Under the pieces are notes generated by a model. The model was not told the origin of the DNA. It saw nothing but the letters and a program-made list of their open reading frames with translations, and searched no databases. Shown in pieces: positions 1 through 9,371 of a DNA stretch of 64,000 nucleotides. Position 1 is the stretch's first letter. Each line of letters starts with the position of its first letter. Origin of the DNA: S5-A14a sp022766365 (lineage in GTDB: Bacteria > Bacillota > Clostridia > Peptostreptococcales > Anaerovoracaceae); assembly GCA_050313295.1 (NCBI GenBank), contig JBNPLD010000003.1; one strand, given 5' to 3'. Position numbers and translations under genes: made by a program.

Positions 1-482
1 CCAGCCAGTTCCTCATTCAGTGCATAAAGTCCCTTCCCGTCTGTTGCAAAAAGCTCATATTTGGTGATAAGATCCTTAGCAGTTGTCTCTTCTTCAGCCT
101 GTTCATTTACAAACCATGCCAAAAAGTGTTCCGTTCTCAAATCATCGGCTTCCCTTGCAGCTTTAACCATCTTGTTGATAAGACCTGTGACATATTCCTC
201 ATGCTTCAAAGCCGCCTTTAAAACGTCCATATCATCCTTAAACTTTCCTTCAGGCTTATCAATGGCTTCAAGAACAACTTTACCATCGTTTCCATGTACG
301 TAATCATAGAACATCATGGCGTGAGACATTTCTTCCTTCGCCTGGATCATATACCAATTAGCGAAGCCGTTAAGACCCTTATCTTCAAAATAGTTTGAAT
401 AATCCAGATAAAGGTATGCCGAAAAAATTTCAGCATTAATCTGTTCATTTAATAATTTTGCCATATTCTCTTTAAGTTTCAT
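1..482 (-). CDS. ftnA: Ferritin, non-heme (3' end cut by window edge)
   Basis: Iron-storage ferritin: oxidises Fe(II) at a diiron centre and stores it as ferric mineral inside a 24-subunit shell in the cytoplasm. The first 160 residues are visible; the C-terminus lies beyond position 1. Ferroxidase features are present: E near residue 17 in the NEQINAEIFSAYLYLDY helix, the EEMSH motif near residue 50, and NEQAEEE in the fourth helix. The start ATG at 482 follows a GGAGG at 489-493. It is first in a minus-strand run and close to mscL (55 bp), but co-transcription is not shown. Family-level identification is firm; the gene name is by analogy with bacterial FtnA. Confidence 0.93.
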   Translation of the reverse strand, partial: MKLKENMAKLLNEQINAEIFSAYLYLDYSNYFEDKGLNGFANWYMIQAKEEMSHAMMFYDYVHGNDGKVVLEAIDKPEGKFKDDMDVLKAALKHEEYVTGLINKMVKAAREADDLRTEHFLAWFVNEQAEEETTAKDLITKYELFATDGKGLYALNEELA

Positions 483-537
483 ATTATGCCTCCATTCATT
501 TTATATGAAATTGTTAACCTTTAATGATGTTATCATA

Positions 538-924
538 TTACTTGTTATTTCTAAGAAGATCCCTGATTTCAGTCAGAAGCACTATATCCTGCGCAGGTGC
601 TGCCGGCTCTTCACAAACATTATCTTCCTTTTTCTTGAACTTATTGATTCCCTTGATTACACAGAAAATCACGAAAGCTATCAACAAGAAGTTTATGACA
701 GTCTGTATGAACATACCGTACTTGATTTCTGCTGTTCCAACGGCTACAGATAATGATTCGAAGCTTATTCCTCCGATTATAATACCTATCACAGGCATGA
801 TAATATCGTTCACCAGTGAGTTTACGATTGCTGTAAATGCGCCTCCTATTACTACAGCAACTGCCAAATCAATAACGTTGCCTCTTGAAATAAATTCTTT
901 AAACTCTTTAATAAAACCTTTCAT
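538..924 (-). CDS. mscL: Large-conductance mechanosensitive channel MscL
   Basis: Homopentameric membrane channel that opens under membrane tension and releases solutes during hypo-osmotic shock. The 128-residue product has the family N-terminus (KEFKEFISRGNVIDLAVAVV), TM1 at about 15-40, a periplasmic-side loop, TM2 at about 65-90 and a charged C-terminal helix; the usual length is 120-150. An in-frame GTG extends the frame to 942, but a GAGGAG lies directly before ATG 924, so that start is preferred. It ends 18 bp before the ureohydrolase-like gene upstream finishes, so the two are probably co-transcribed. Confidence 0.96.
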   Translation of the reverse strand: MKGFIKEFKEFISRGNVIDLAVAVVIGGAFTAIVNSLVNDIIMPVIGIIIGGISFESLSVAVGTAEIKYGMFIQTVINFLLIAFVIFCVIKGINKFKKKEDNVCEEPAAPAQDIVLLTEIRDLLRNNK

Positions 925-942
925 CTTATACCTGCTCCTCAC

Positions 943-1881
943 TTAATCATTAAGCTTTTCAAGCTTACCGAGTTTAGCAGCCCAATAAGCCCACATCTGT
1001 TTAACGAGCTTACGCCCTGCATACATTGAGGCCAAACTGTCGTCAAGAGTTGGCGCAATTTCAACCATATCAAAACCTAATATATTAAGTCTGTCAAATA
1101 AAACAGACAAAATATCAAATGTCATTCTCGGTGTCAAGCCTCCCATCTGAGGCATACCTGTTCCTGCAGCAAACCCGGGATCCAACACATCTATATTGAA
1201 TGTAAGATAAATATTGTCAAACTCCTTCATCTTTGAGACACAGTCAAGAGCAACTGCCTCAGCACCCTCCAAAAAACAGTCCTTAGAAGATTTGATATTG
1301 AACTTTCCTGACTTTACCTTATCGAATTCGTACCTATCAATGCTTCTTATCCCAATGTAATAGATACTTTCAGAACCTTTTACCGACTCCATCTCAAGAG
1401 CTCTTGAAAGGGCCGTTGAACTGCTGAGCCTGTCACCGTCTTCATCATCTCTGAGATCCATATAAGCACCCAGATGAATTATGCCGAGACTTCCGGAAAT
1501 CTTATTGTCAATTCCCTTGATTACAGGAATCGAAACACTATGATCCCCTCCTATCATGGTGAAACGCTTTCTCAGCTCCACAAGTGACGTTACATAATCT
1601 TCTACTTCACGATATATGGTTTCCCTGTCCGTACCTCTGAAATCTCCACCATCATAAACTTTAAGCTGATCGAATATATCAAGATCCTCTGTACAAGGGT
1701 TAGCTTTCAGAGTGTTTCTCCTCAAAAGATCAGGTGCATCCGCAGAACCTCCCCTACCGCTTTCACTTCCGTCAAAGGGAATTCCAAATACGACAACATC
1801 TGCAGCAACTTCAGACGAATCAGGTTCATTAAGGCCGAACCATGTTCTATCCATTTCAGAATATTGATTCCTGTTTCTCAT
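943..1881 (-). CDS. Ureohydrolase (arginase/agmatinase) family protein with degraded metal site
   Basis: Belongs to the arginase/agmatinase/formiminoglutamase fold, about 312 residues, the usual family length. The GGDHS motif (residues 111-115) is intact. The second metal motif, normally DAHxD, reads GAYMD (138-142), and the normal DxD of the third motif reads NID (229-231, followed by VLDPGFAAGTG). Relative to rat arginase, three of six Mn ligands (D124, H126, D232) are replaced by G, Y and N. Hydrolysis of arginine or agmatine by the standard binuclear Mn mechanism is therefore unlikely. Start: the frame runs back to a TTG at 1920, but ATG 1881 follows GGAGG with 5 bp spacing. A regulatory or binding role is possible but not shown. 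Confidence 0.8.
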   Translation of the reverse strand: MRNRNQYSEMDRTWFGLNEPDSSEVAADVVVFGIPFDGSESGRGGSADAPDLLRRNTLKANPCTEDLDIFDQLKVYDGGDFRGTDRETIYREVEDYVTSLVELRKRFTMIGGDHSVSIPVIKGIDNKISGSLGIIHLGAYMDLRDDEDGDRLSSSTALSRALEMESVKGSESIYYIGIRSIDRYEFDKVKSGKFNIKSSKDCFLEGAEAVALDCVSKMKEFDNIYLTFNIDVLDPGFAAGTGMPQMGGLTPRMTFDILSVLFDRLNILGFDMVEIAPTLDDSLASMYAGRKLVKQMWAYWAAKLGKLEKLND

Positions 1882-1964
1882 TACATCCTCCATCCGGTGA
1901 ACTCTTCTCCGGTTAATCAAAATTCAATATCTTTATACCCTATTTGTGAAAAACCACACAAGAG

Positions 1965-4900
1965 CTACAAATTTATGCAAATTTTCGTTCCAATCAAATA
2001 AATAATTCTTTCCTTAACAGGTATATGTTCTTCCGTAGAGATAAGGTAGCTGTTTTCCAGAGTTTTTTCGTAGATAAGCATCTGTTTTTCGTATGTTTTT
2101 TTAATTCTCTCAATTTCTCTGTCTATTATATTCACATCTATCCTATTTGTTTTGAAATCCACCAAAACAAAATATTTTTCGCCTTTTTCATCTTCCTCAA
2201 TAAAGAAAGCATCGATGATTCCCTGAAGCATTAAGTCATCTTTATTTGCGCCTAATTTTATTCTTTCATCAAGGCCATGGAAGATTTCGTCATCGGCATC
2301 TGTTGAATATATGAATTTCTGTTCCTTGAAAAGAAGTCCTCTTTCAGCTGCTTTAGCCATTCTGCGGGCAAGATCCGTATTAAAAAAATCTGCAATCAGG
2401 TTTATATTTACTGTTTTTAGTTCTTCTTCAGTCATTATATCTTTGGCGACCATGTCCTTTGATAACTGCTTCAGGTACGCATAACCTTCGGCAACTCCAT
2501 CAGAATAGCTGCTCATTTCCAGAATCTTGTGATAAAGACTACCTCTCCCGGCAGCTCCCGGTGTCACCTGAGCCGCCAAGAATCTCGGTCGAGTCATCGC
2601 CTGAGACTGAATATTTGACTCATAGTCTTGACCATTTACAGCTGTTAACCCGGGAGCCTGTCCTACGGCGTATTCCTCACCATAGAACGGCATTTTATTC
2701 ACCTCTGTCGCAGAATACTTTGGACTGACAAGACCGGCATCTTCAAACGGATATCGATAACTAAGCCTTTCATACACTGCTCTCTTGACATTCTCATCAA
2801 CGTCAATGTCCACATGTTGGTTTTCTATGGATTCGGGCAATTCAGTCATGGCGGCAAAATCATCAAGTTCCTCTATGCCGATTTCTTCTTTCCTGCCATG
2901 CCATTCTGCTAAAGTTGCAAAAGATTCAACAGATGAAGCCGGGCATACTCCGACCACATTCAAAATGTCAGTGGCTCTCGTCAGAGCCACATATAGGAGC
3001 CTGAGATATTCTTCCATGTTTTCCTTGTACTTTATCGCTTCAATCATCTCTTGAAGAATAGTCTTCTTTCCCTGTGAAAAGATACCTTCTTTTCCGGGCA
3101 AGGCAAGGCCTAAATCTTTATTAAATGCCCACGCACGTTCCATATTACCTGCCCTCAGTGCATTATTATATCTTGCCAGAATTACCATTGGAAATTCAAG
3201 ACCCTTACTCTGATGTATAGTCATGATCCTGACTGCGTTTCTTCCCTCTCCTGCCGCGTCGGTTTCCTCCATCATAAGTGTCTCATCAGTTTTTATTTTG
3301 TTCAAAGTTTCAAGAAAGCCGCTCAAGCCCGTATTTCCGTTATTTTCATATTCAAAAGCAAGTTCCACAAGATACTGAAGATTTCCCTGCCTTAATTCTC
3401 CCATAGGCATTGCTCCCACTGACAGGAAATATCCGGTATCCTGCATTACCTTCCATAGAAGTACGTCGAGATCATTCTCCATGGAAAATTCAGAAAAATC
3501 CTTTATAAGTGTATCGAAAGCTGATATTTTGTCCCTCAGTTCCTGATTTCTTCCTCTGTCCAGATAGTCCATCATTTTCAGGTAGAAATACTGCTCTTTG
3601 CTCAAAGCGATTTCTGCAAGTTCAGCTTCGCTGAATTCGAAAAGTTCAGAGTGCAAAACAGATAAAAGAGGTAAATCTAAAAGTCTGTTGTTGATGACTT
3701 GTAACAAATTGAAGAAAATTCTTACTTCAATCGCATCGAAAAAATCCCCTTTCTTCGTTACATACACCGGAATCCCGAATTCTTCAAGTTTTCGCGCCAT
3801 TTTCGTGCCGTGATTTTTTACAGCTTTTGATAATATGACAATGTCCCCATATCCGATTTCCTTGATTGTCTCATCTTTTGAATCGTAATATTTTTTTCCG
3901 AGGCTTTCTGTGATTATTTTAGCAATCGCAACAGCTTCCAGCTCTGCCCTGTCTCTACCCTTAAAGTTCTCCTTATCATCGTTAACCAGATAATACACAG
4001 GCTCATGGTGTAAGTCCGTGGGGTTTGGTGCACCGTGCTTAAGGCTGCTGTTTTCGTCGTATCCCGTCATAGTATCAAAAAAAATCTTGTTTACTTCATC
4101 AAGAATTTCTATTTTGCTTCTGTAATTTGCTGACAGATCTACGACAATCTCTTCATCAGATTCCTCAATACCGTCTCCATCTCCTCTGCCTCCTATACCG
4201 GTTCCGCTATCATAACCATTCTGCGTATTCATATTTCTCTCATGGGTAAATCCCTCGTATTTGGAAAGAAATATACTTGGATCTGCTTTTCGGAAAGAAT
4301 ATATACTCTGTTTGATGTCTCCAACCATGAAAAGAGAACTGTCAGCTGCAATTTTTTGAATCACATATTCCTGAAGGGCACTCGTATCCTGATACTCATC
4401 TACAAAAATATAGTCAAATTTCTTTCTGTAGAAATCACATGCTCCTCTGTCGTTTAATATTTCAATAGCAAAATGCTCGATATCGGAAAAATCAATGACT
4501 CCGGCTTCTCTCTTAGCTTTTGAATATCTCCTATCGAATTCCAATGTAAAATTTAAAATAAATTCTGCATTATTTAGAGTCTTACGATAATATGCCACTT
4601 CACCGTCAAGATCATCACCGTTCCTTGTAAGTATTTTTAAGATTTTTACAACTTCCTCCAGCAGTTTGTGTCTACCTTTTAAAGATTTTGCATTCAAAGA
4701 ACCTTCGTCGAAACTCTTCTTCTGCTGTTGCAGCATTTTCCTTTCATCGCTTGTAACATTTAACTCTTTGGCAGACGGCAAGCTATATTTAAGATTGGAA
4801 AGATCCCTCGCTGAATTCAGGGCCGATTCAAAGTCTTCCGAATTTATTTTATCTTTTAACTTCTCTGCCGGTGCTTCTCTTAACGGTATGATCACTTTTC

Positions 4901-5663
4901 CCAAAAGCTCATCGTAGCCTTTATCTTTTGCATCATTTTTTGCACAATGATAATCTTTATATATGACTTCCGCAAGGTTTTTTACTCTTTCGATGTATCG
5001 ATTCCTATTATCGTTGTAGTTCAAAAAATCATCGCCGGTTCTGATTCCTTTCATCTTATCAATCATCTCAGGGATTTCAATCATGTAATTGGGAATATTT
5101 CTAAATGATTCGTGGAGTTCAAGTATCTGCTCCTTAACCTTCACAAATTTTCTCCCGTCCGTATAAGAATCCAGAAATTCGGTAAATTTTTGATATTCTT
5201 CATCATCACGATTAAAGTACTCATAAAACAGATCGTCCATAACCTGACTTTTAATTAGTTTAAGCCTGAGGTCATCCTCAACCCGAAACCCCGGCTCAAG
5301 ATCAGGCAGTTTGTGGAAAAACTGCTTGATTACATTCATAGCAAAACCATGAAAATTACTTATATTAGCCCTACCGAGAGAATCCAGCTGTTTTCGGAAG
5401 AGTTCTCTTTTCCGACGATCATCAGAGTCCGAAATTTCCTTCTTAACGGCCTTTCGAATCTTCCCCTTCATATCTGCTGTGGAGGCATTTGTAAAAGTTA
5501 CGATCAACATCTTATCAATAGGCGTATCCGCCTTGATAAGTTCAATGATGCGCTGAACCATAACTGCCGTCTTGCCTGATCCTGCAGCTGCCGCAACCAA
5601 TATAGCTTTTGCCTTTGACTGTATTGCAATATTCTGTTCTCTATTCCAACTGAAACCGGCCAT
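1965..5663 (-). CDS. addA: ATP-dependent helicase/nuclease subunit A (AddA)
   Basis: Helicase-nuclease subunit of the Gram-positive RecBCD counterpart AddAB, which processes DNA double-strand ends for RecA loading. The 1232 residues match the family (1150-1250). Visible motifs in order: Walker A AAAAGSGKT near residue 25; motif II FVDEYQDTSALQE; motif III MVGDIKQSIYSFRKADP; motif V MTIHQSKGLEFPMV; motif VI LRLLYVALTRA; and a C-terminal RecB-like nuclease domain with LVDFKTNRID. The ATG has GGAGG upstream. addB, normally just upstream, is not adjacent: the upstream neighbour is the divergent gpmI. The protein looks complete, so addB is presumably elsewhere. Confidence 0.93.
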   Translation of the reverse strand: MAGFSWNREQNIAIQSKAKAILVAAAAGSGKTAVMVQRIIELIKADTPIDKMLIVTFTNASTADMKGKIRKAVKKEISDSDDRRKRELFRKQLDSLGRANISNFHGFAMNVIKQFFHKLPDLEPGFRVEDDLRLKLIKSQVMDDLFYEYFNRDDEEYQKFTEFLDSYTDGRKFVKVKEQILELHESFRNIPNYMIEIPEMIDKMKGIRTGDDFLNYNDNRNRYIERVKNLAEVIYKDYHCAKNDAKDKGYDELLGKVIIPLREAPAEKLKDKINSEDFESALNSARDLSNLKYSLPSAKELNVTSDERKMLQQQKKSFDEGSLNAKSLKGRHKLLEEVVKILKILTRNGDDLDGEVAYYRKTLNNAEFILNFTLEFDRRYSKAKREAGVIDFSDIEHFAIEILNDRGACDFYRKKFDYIFVDEYQDTSALQEYVIQKIAADSSLFMVGDIKQSIYSFRKADPSIFLSKYEGFTHERNMNTQNGYDSGTGIGGRGDGDGIEESDEEIVVDLSANYRSKIEILDEVNKIFFDTMTGYDENSSLKHGAPNPTDLHHEPVYYLVNDDKENFKGRDRAELEAVAIAKIITESLGKKYYDSKDETIKEIGYGDIVILSKAVKNHGTKMARKLEEFGIPVYVTKKGDFFDAIEVRIFFNLLQVINNRLLDLPLLSVLHSELFEFSEAELAEIALSKEQYFYLKMMDYLDRGRNQELRDKISAFDTLIKDFSEFSMENDLDVLLWKVMQDTGYFLSVGAMPMGELRQGNLQYLVELAFEYENNGNTGLSGFLETLNKIKTDETLMMEETDAAGEGRNAVRIMTIHQSKGLEFPMVILARYNNALRAGNMERAWAFNKDLGLALPGKEGIFSQGKKTILQEMIEAIKYKENMEEYLRLLYVALTRATDILNVVGVCPASSVESFATLAEWHGRKEEIGIEELDDFAAMTELPESIENQHVDIDVDENVKRAVYERLSYRYPFEDAGLVSPKYSATEVNKMPFYGEEYAVGQAPGLTAVNGQDYESNIQSQAMTRPRFLAAQVTPGAAGRGSLYHKILEMSSYSDGVAEGYAYLKQLSKDMVAKDIMTEEELKTVNINLIADFFNTDLARRMAKAAERGLLFKEQKFIYSTDADDEIFHGLDERIKLGANKDDLMLQGIIDAFFIEEDEKGEKYFVLVDFKTNRIDVNIIDREIERIKKTYEKQMLIYEKTLENSYLISTEEHIPVKERIIYLIGTKICINL

Positions 5664-5855
5664 TATTATACCTCCAACTTTAATTATATCAAAATATCTG
5701 CTATAATTAAATCAGTTTTTAGACTGATACATTTAAGGCAGTAAGCTACGACTTCTATAAACCATAGTAGTTCACTGAACCCATAATAAACGAATATCAC
5801 CCAAGATATTATATTACATCTTCTCGGTTTACAAATTTAAAGTTAGGAGTAGGAT

Positions 5856-7463
5856 ATGAAAAGACCCACAATGTTAATGATTCTTGATGGCTTTGGCTTG
5901 AATAAATTTCGTTTCGGGAATGCAATCGCTGCCGCCCGAACACCTAATATAGATGCGATATTCGCAAAATATCCTTGGACTAAACTCATTGCTTGCGGTG
6001 AAGCCGTTGGACTTCCTGATGGTCAGATGGGAAACTCCGAAGTCGGGCATATGAATATCGGTTCCGGGCGAATTGTCTATCAGGATCTGTCCTTAATTTC
6101 TAAAGAGATTAAAGATGGATACTTTTTTGACAACAAAACATTAGTAAAAGCCATGGAGCGGGCAAAGGATAAAGGGCGTGCTCTTCATCTTTTCGGGCTT
6201 TTGTCCGACGGTGGAGTTCACAGCCATATAGACCATCTTTTCGCTCTTCTGAAAATGGCAAAAGAGAAAGGTCTTTCTGAGGTATATATTCACGCTTTTC
6301 TGGACGGCAGAGATGTTCCGCCAAGATGTGCCGAAAATTATATCAAGGCTTTAGAGGAAAGGATCTCTGATTTGGGGATAGGGAAAATAGCCTCCATCGA
6401 AGGCAGATATTTCGCAATGGATAGGGACAAACGTTGGGAACGTGTTCAGACCGCCTACGATGCACTTACCATGGGGAATAATCCGGCCGGAGAGGTCAAA
6501 TATCTCATGGCAGGTTCAGCATTAAAGGCATTGACAGATGCCTACGCCAGAGGAGAAAACGATGAATTTGTAACACCTACTTTTATTGAAGACGGTCAAC
6601 CTGTCAAAGACGGCGACTCAATAATAATGTATAACTTTAGGCCTGATAGAGCGAGAGAAATAACCAGGGCTTTTGTTGATGATGATCTTAAGGATTTGAA
6701 CCGAAAAATCACACCTAAGGATATTCATTACGTCACTATGACTGAGTATGATGCTTCTATGCCGAATGTAGAGATAGCTTATCCTCCTAAAAAAATTAGA
6801 AATACCCTGGGTGAATACATTTCAAATCTTGGCTTAAACCAACTTAGAATCGCCGAAACGGAAAAGTATGCCCACGTTACTTTCTTTTTCAATGGCGGTG
6901 TCGAAGATCCATATCCGGGTGAAGATAGAATCCTGGTTAAGTCTCCTTCGGTTGCCACCTATGATCTCCAACCCGAAATGAGTGCTCCCGATGTTACAGA
7001 CAAAGTAATTGATGCAATCCATTCTGAAAAATATGACATGATCATTCTCAATTTTGCTAATTCCGATATGGTAGGACACACCGGTGTTATGAAGGCGGCA
7101 GTGGAAGCTGTTGAATTTCTCGACGGATTCGTTGAAATAATCAAGGATGCTGTACTTGCAGTCGATGGGCAGATACTCCTCACAGCGGACCACGGTAATT
7201 CAGATGTTATGGTAGATGAAGATGGCAACATTGTCACTTCCCATTCTCTGAATCTTGTCCCGCTGGTACACATAAGCAATTCCCCCGGAGAGTTTAAAGA
7301 ACTTGCCACAGGCTGGGGTGAGTATGAAGATGGAGCCGAAAACGCTGAAGTGATGGAACCTCAAGGAAGATGGGGAAAACTTGCAGATATTGCTCCAACA
7401 ATGCTCTATCTCATGGGTCTTGATATTCCTGAAGAGATGACCGGCGATATACTGATTAAATAA
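5856..7463 (+). CDS. gpmI: 2,3-bisphosphoglycerate-independent phosphoglycerate mutase
   Basis: Interconverts 3- and 2-phosphoglycerate in glycolysis and gluconeogenesis using two Mn ions and a phosphoserine intermediate. The 535-residue length is slightly above the usual ~510. The N-terminus carries LMILDGFGL (metal site), the nucleophile Ser lies in MGNSEVGHMNIGSGR near residue 65, and GRDVPP, GRYFAMDRDKRW and TADHGN motifs follow. An AGGAG precedes the ATG. It is a lone plus-strand gene between two minus-strand genes, not in the pgk-tpi cluster often seen in Firmicutes, and ends in its own terminator at 7536-7566. Confidence 0.97.
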   Translation: MKRPTMLMILDGFGLNKFRFGNAIAAARTPNIDAIFAKYPWTKLIACGEAVGLPDGQMGNSEVGHMNIGSGRIVYQDLSLISKEIKDGYFFDNKTLVKAMERAKDKGRALHLFGLLSDGGVHSHIDHLFALLKMAKEKGLSEVYIHAFLDGRDVPPRCAENYIKALEERISDLGIGKIASIEGRYFAMDRDKRWERVQTAYDALTMGNNPAGEVKYLMAGSALKALTDAYARGENDEFVTPTFIEDGQPVKDGDSIIMYNFRPDRAREITRAFVDDDLKDLNRKITPKDIHYVTMTEYDASMPNVEIAYPPKKIRNTLGEYISNLGLNQLRIAETEKYAHVTFFFNGGVEDPYPGEDRILVKSPSVATYDLQPEMSAPDVTDKVIDAIHSEKYDMIILNFANSDMVGHTGVMKAAVEAVEFLDGFVEIIKDAVLAVDGQILLTADHGNSDVMVDEDGNIVTSHSLNLVPLVHISNSPGEFKELATGWGEYEDGAENAEVMEPQGRWGKLADIAPTMLYLMGLDIPEEMTGDILIK

Positions 7464-7535
7464 AGAAATTGTCCACACTACTTTTTAACACACATTCACC
7501 TATATTATTTCCACTTTTTACCGTATATCATTGTA

Positions 7536-7566
7536 AACAGCAAATCTTCCGGATTTGCTGTTTTTT
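7536..7566 (+). terminator. Rho-independent terminator of gpmI
   Basis: Perfect 11-bp inverted repeat AACAGCAAATC / GATTTGCTGTT around a 5-nt loop, followed by a T run on the plus strand. It lies 73 bp after the gpmI stop. Because gpmI and the next gene are convergent it could also slow minus-strand transcripts, though the U tract is poorer in that direction. Confidence 0.85.
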
Positions 7567-7611
7567 ACTTTGTTTAAATTTTTGATCGTTGATCACGATG
7601 TATTCGGGGCT

Positions 7612-8376
7612 CTATTGATTTCTTACTACAAACTCAATATTTTGAGCATTAATCTCCAATACGTCTTTCGGGTTAATATCCAATATTTCTCCCGTAGTGA
7701 CATTGTGTATATAATTTCCTGAACCGCTATCCCTGTGATTTCCGCTCATATTCCGATTGAACTCCTGCTTTAGCTTATATAATTCATTTGTACTTCCCTT
7801 CCTTATTTGACCACCTATATCGTATACAGATTCCAGGTACCTGTCTCTACATGTATCCACTATTCTCCTTATTCTGTTCTCATCATAGTAAGAAAGATGC
7901 ATTAAGTTCTCTATAATTTTCTCTATCCCATTTTTGCATGAATCATCAGATGCTCTCACCTTGGAAAGCAACTCTACAAAGAAATCTATAAGGTTTTTCC
8001 CTTCGTCCATTCCATCTGTGGGTAAATACATGAAACTGACTTCCCCATATGTGGATATCCAAATTCTATCCATATCGTACATCACAAAGGGCAAGAAAAA
8101 TCCGTTTATCAATATAAAATTGAAGAACCCGGTACATTGTTCAAGCAAGCTCAGAACCTCTTCCAAAGTTCTCTCTTCCTCAAGATAGGAAGACAGAGAA
8201 ATGCGGTCTCCGATTTTGAAAACAAAATCTCTCCCTGAATTCTCACAGGTGAAAACACTGTGATTCGGCTCTAAATTACAAAACCTGGAGAATTCTGTTA
8301 TATCAACGTCCTTATCTCTTTGAATACGAATTCTTACCTCTCTATTTTCACCCTTGCCTCTCAGTTTATATATCAT
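7612..8376 (-). CDS. DUF6382-like protein of unknown function
   Basis: No function can be assigned. The middle (about residues 60-150) resembles the DUF6382 domain that in Clostridia often precedes an FHA domain in secretion- or signalling-related proteins: a helical stretch (LEEVLSLLEQCTGFFNF) followed by strands ending in EVSFMYLPTDG. No FHA domain, membrane segment or signal peptide is visible; the rest is charged helix and a polar tail. The open frame extends to a TTG at 8448, but that TTG is the -35 box of a strong promoter, so ATG 8376 with AGGAG at 7-bp spacing is chosen (254 residues). It is single, with no operon partner. The DUF match is by eye and moderate. Confidence 0.6.
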   Translation of the reverse strand: MIYKLRGKGENREVRIRIQRDKDVDITEFSRFCNLEPNHSVFTCENSGRDFVFKIGDRISLSSYLEEERTLEEVLSLLEQCTGFFNFILINGFFLPFVMYDMDRIWISTYGEVSFMYLPTDGMDEGKNLIDFFVELLSKVRASDDSCKNGIEKIIENLMHLSYYDENRIRRIVDTCRDRYLESVYDIGGQIRKGSTNELYKLKQEFNRNMSGNHRDSGSGNYIHNVTTGEILDINPKDVLEINAQNIEFVVRNQ

Positions 8377-8419
8377 CCTCATTCTCCTATGGACTACCTC
8401 TGCAAATACTTCTGGAAAT

Positions 8420-8448
8420 ATTTTACAGTTATTTTTATGAAATGTCAA
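8420..8448 (-). promoter_or_regulatory. Sigma-A promoter of the DUF6382-like gene
   Basis: On the minus strand, TTGACA (8443-8448), a 17-bp spacer, then TAAAAT (8420-8425). The -35 is perfect and the -10 is one base off. It lies inside the longest open frame of the downstream gene, which shows that the true start is downstream at 8376. Confidence 0.75.
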
Positions 8449-8459
8449 TATTTCCCATT

Positions 8460-8490
8460 AAAAAAGACACCCTTCATTTGAGAGTGTCTT
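8460..8490 (-). terminator. Terminator of the pfl operon
   Basis: Minus-strand hairpin with arms AAGACAC and GTGTCTT (8484-8490 and 8464-8470), followed by a T run. It lies just after the pflA stop at 8512. Confidence 0.8.
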
Positions 8491-8511
8491 CCTCATATTC
8501 CCGATACAAAC

Positions 8512-9222
8512 TCAGGCTGTAACTGTAAGCTCCGCCAGTTCCTCGCATCTGTCCCTATCCATGGGCTTAACGTCCGCAAAGCGGTATGTCATACCCAATT
8601 TAGCATATTTGTCCGTAGCCATCGTATGATATGGTAGCAGTTCAACCTTTTTGACAGATTGGATTCTTTGAATGAACTGATTTAAAGATTTGACATACTC
8701 CTCCGTATCATTTAGCCCCGGTACAATAACTTGTCTTATCCATATGGGAGTTCTGTGCTCGTTTATGGATTCTATAATATCGAAAAGCGGACCCTGACCT
8801 GTTCCTGTTAATTCTCTGAACATATGCTCATCAATGTGCTTAACATCAAGTAGCAACATATCCGCTTTCTCAATAACCATATCCGAGAACTCGTCAAAAT
8901 ATGTACCACTTGTGTCTATGGCAACTGAAATTTCCTCACCATGAAGAGCATCTATGGCCTCCAACAAGAATTCACCGTGAATCAATGGCTCGCCTCCTGA
9001 AAAAGTTACTCCACCATCATCACCATAGTATGGAACACCCCTCTTAGCTTTGTGCACAATTTCATCAACTCCCACTTCTCTTCCTCCGTTTGGATTCCAA
9101 GTATCAGGATTGTGACAATATGCACAGCGCGCAGGACAGCCCTGAAGGAAAAACACCGTTCTTATCCCGGGTCCATCCACAGCTCCAAAAGATTCAATTG
9201 AATGAAGTCTTGCAGTTTTCAT
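8512..9222 (-). CDS. pflA: Pyruvate formate-lyase activating enzyme (radical SAM)
   Basis: Radical SAM enzyme that abstracts a hydrogen from the active-site glycine of PflB, producing the glycyl radical. The 236 residues match the family. SIESFGAVDGPGIR at the N-terminus and the 4Fe-4S cluster motif CPARCAYC (CxxxCxxC, about residues 29-36) are present, followed by GGVTFSGGEPL for SAM binding. The ribosome-binding site is weak (an AAGG touching the ATG), which may lower output relative to pflB. It follows pflB by 150 bp on the same strand and is closed by the terminator at 8460-8490. Confidence 0.95.
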   Translation of the reverse strand: MKTARLHSIESFGAVDGPGIRTVFFLQGCPARCAYCHNPDTWNPNGGREVGVDEIVHKAKRGVPYYGDDGGVTFSGGEPLIHGEFLLEAIDALHGEEISVAIDTSGTYFDEFSDMVIEKADMLLLDVKHIDEHMFRELTGTGQGPLFDIIESINEHRTPIWIRQVIVPGLNDTEEYVKSLNQFIQRIQSVKKVELLPYHTMATDKYAKLGMTYRFADVKPMDRDRCEELAELTVTA

Positions 9223-9371
9223 CCTTATTACTAAAACTTTCCTTTCTTGATTATATAACCATTTAAATTTCCGTTGTCGTGTCTATATTACCGGACTCTA
9301 TAACCCTACATTTATCTACATTGTATCGACTGAATCAAATTCTTAAACTTCAGATGTCGAATAATTTGATT

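Noticed and set aside
1882..1920. N-terminal extension of the ureohydrolase to TTG 1920
   Set aside because: No ribosome-binding site before the TTG, whereas GGAGG precedes ATG 1881.
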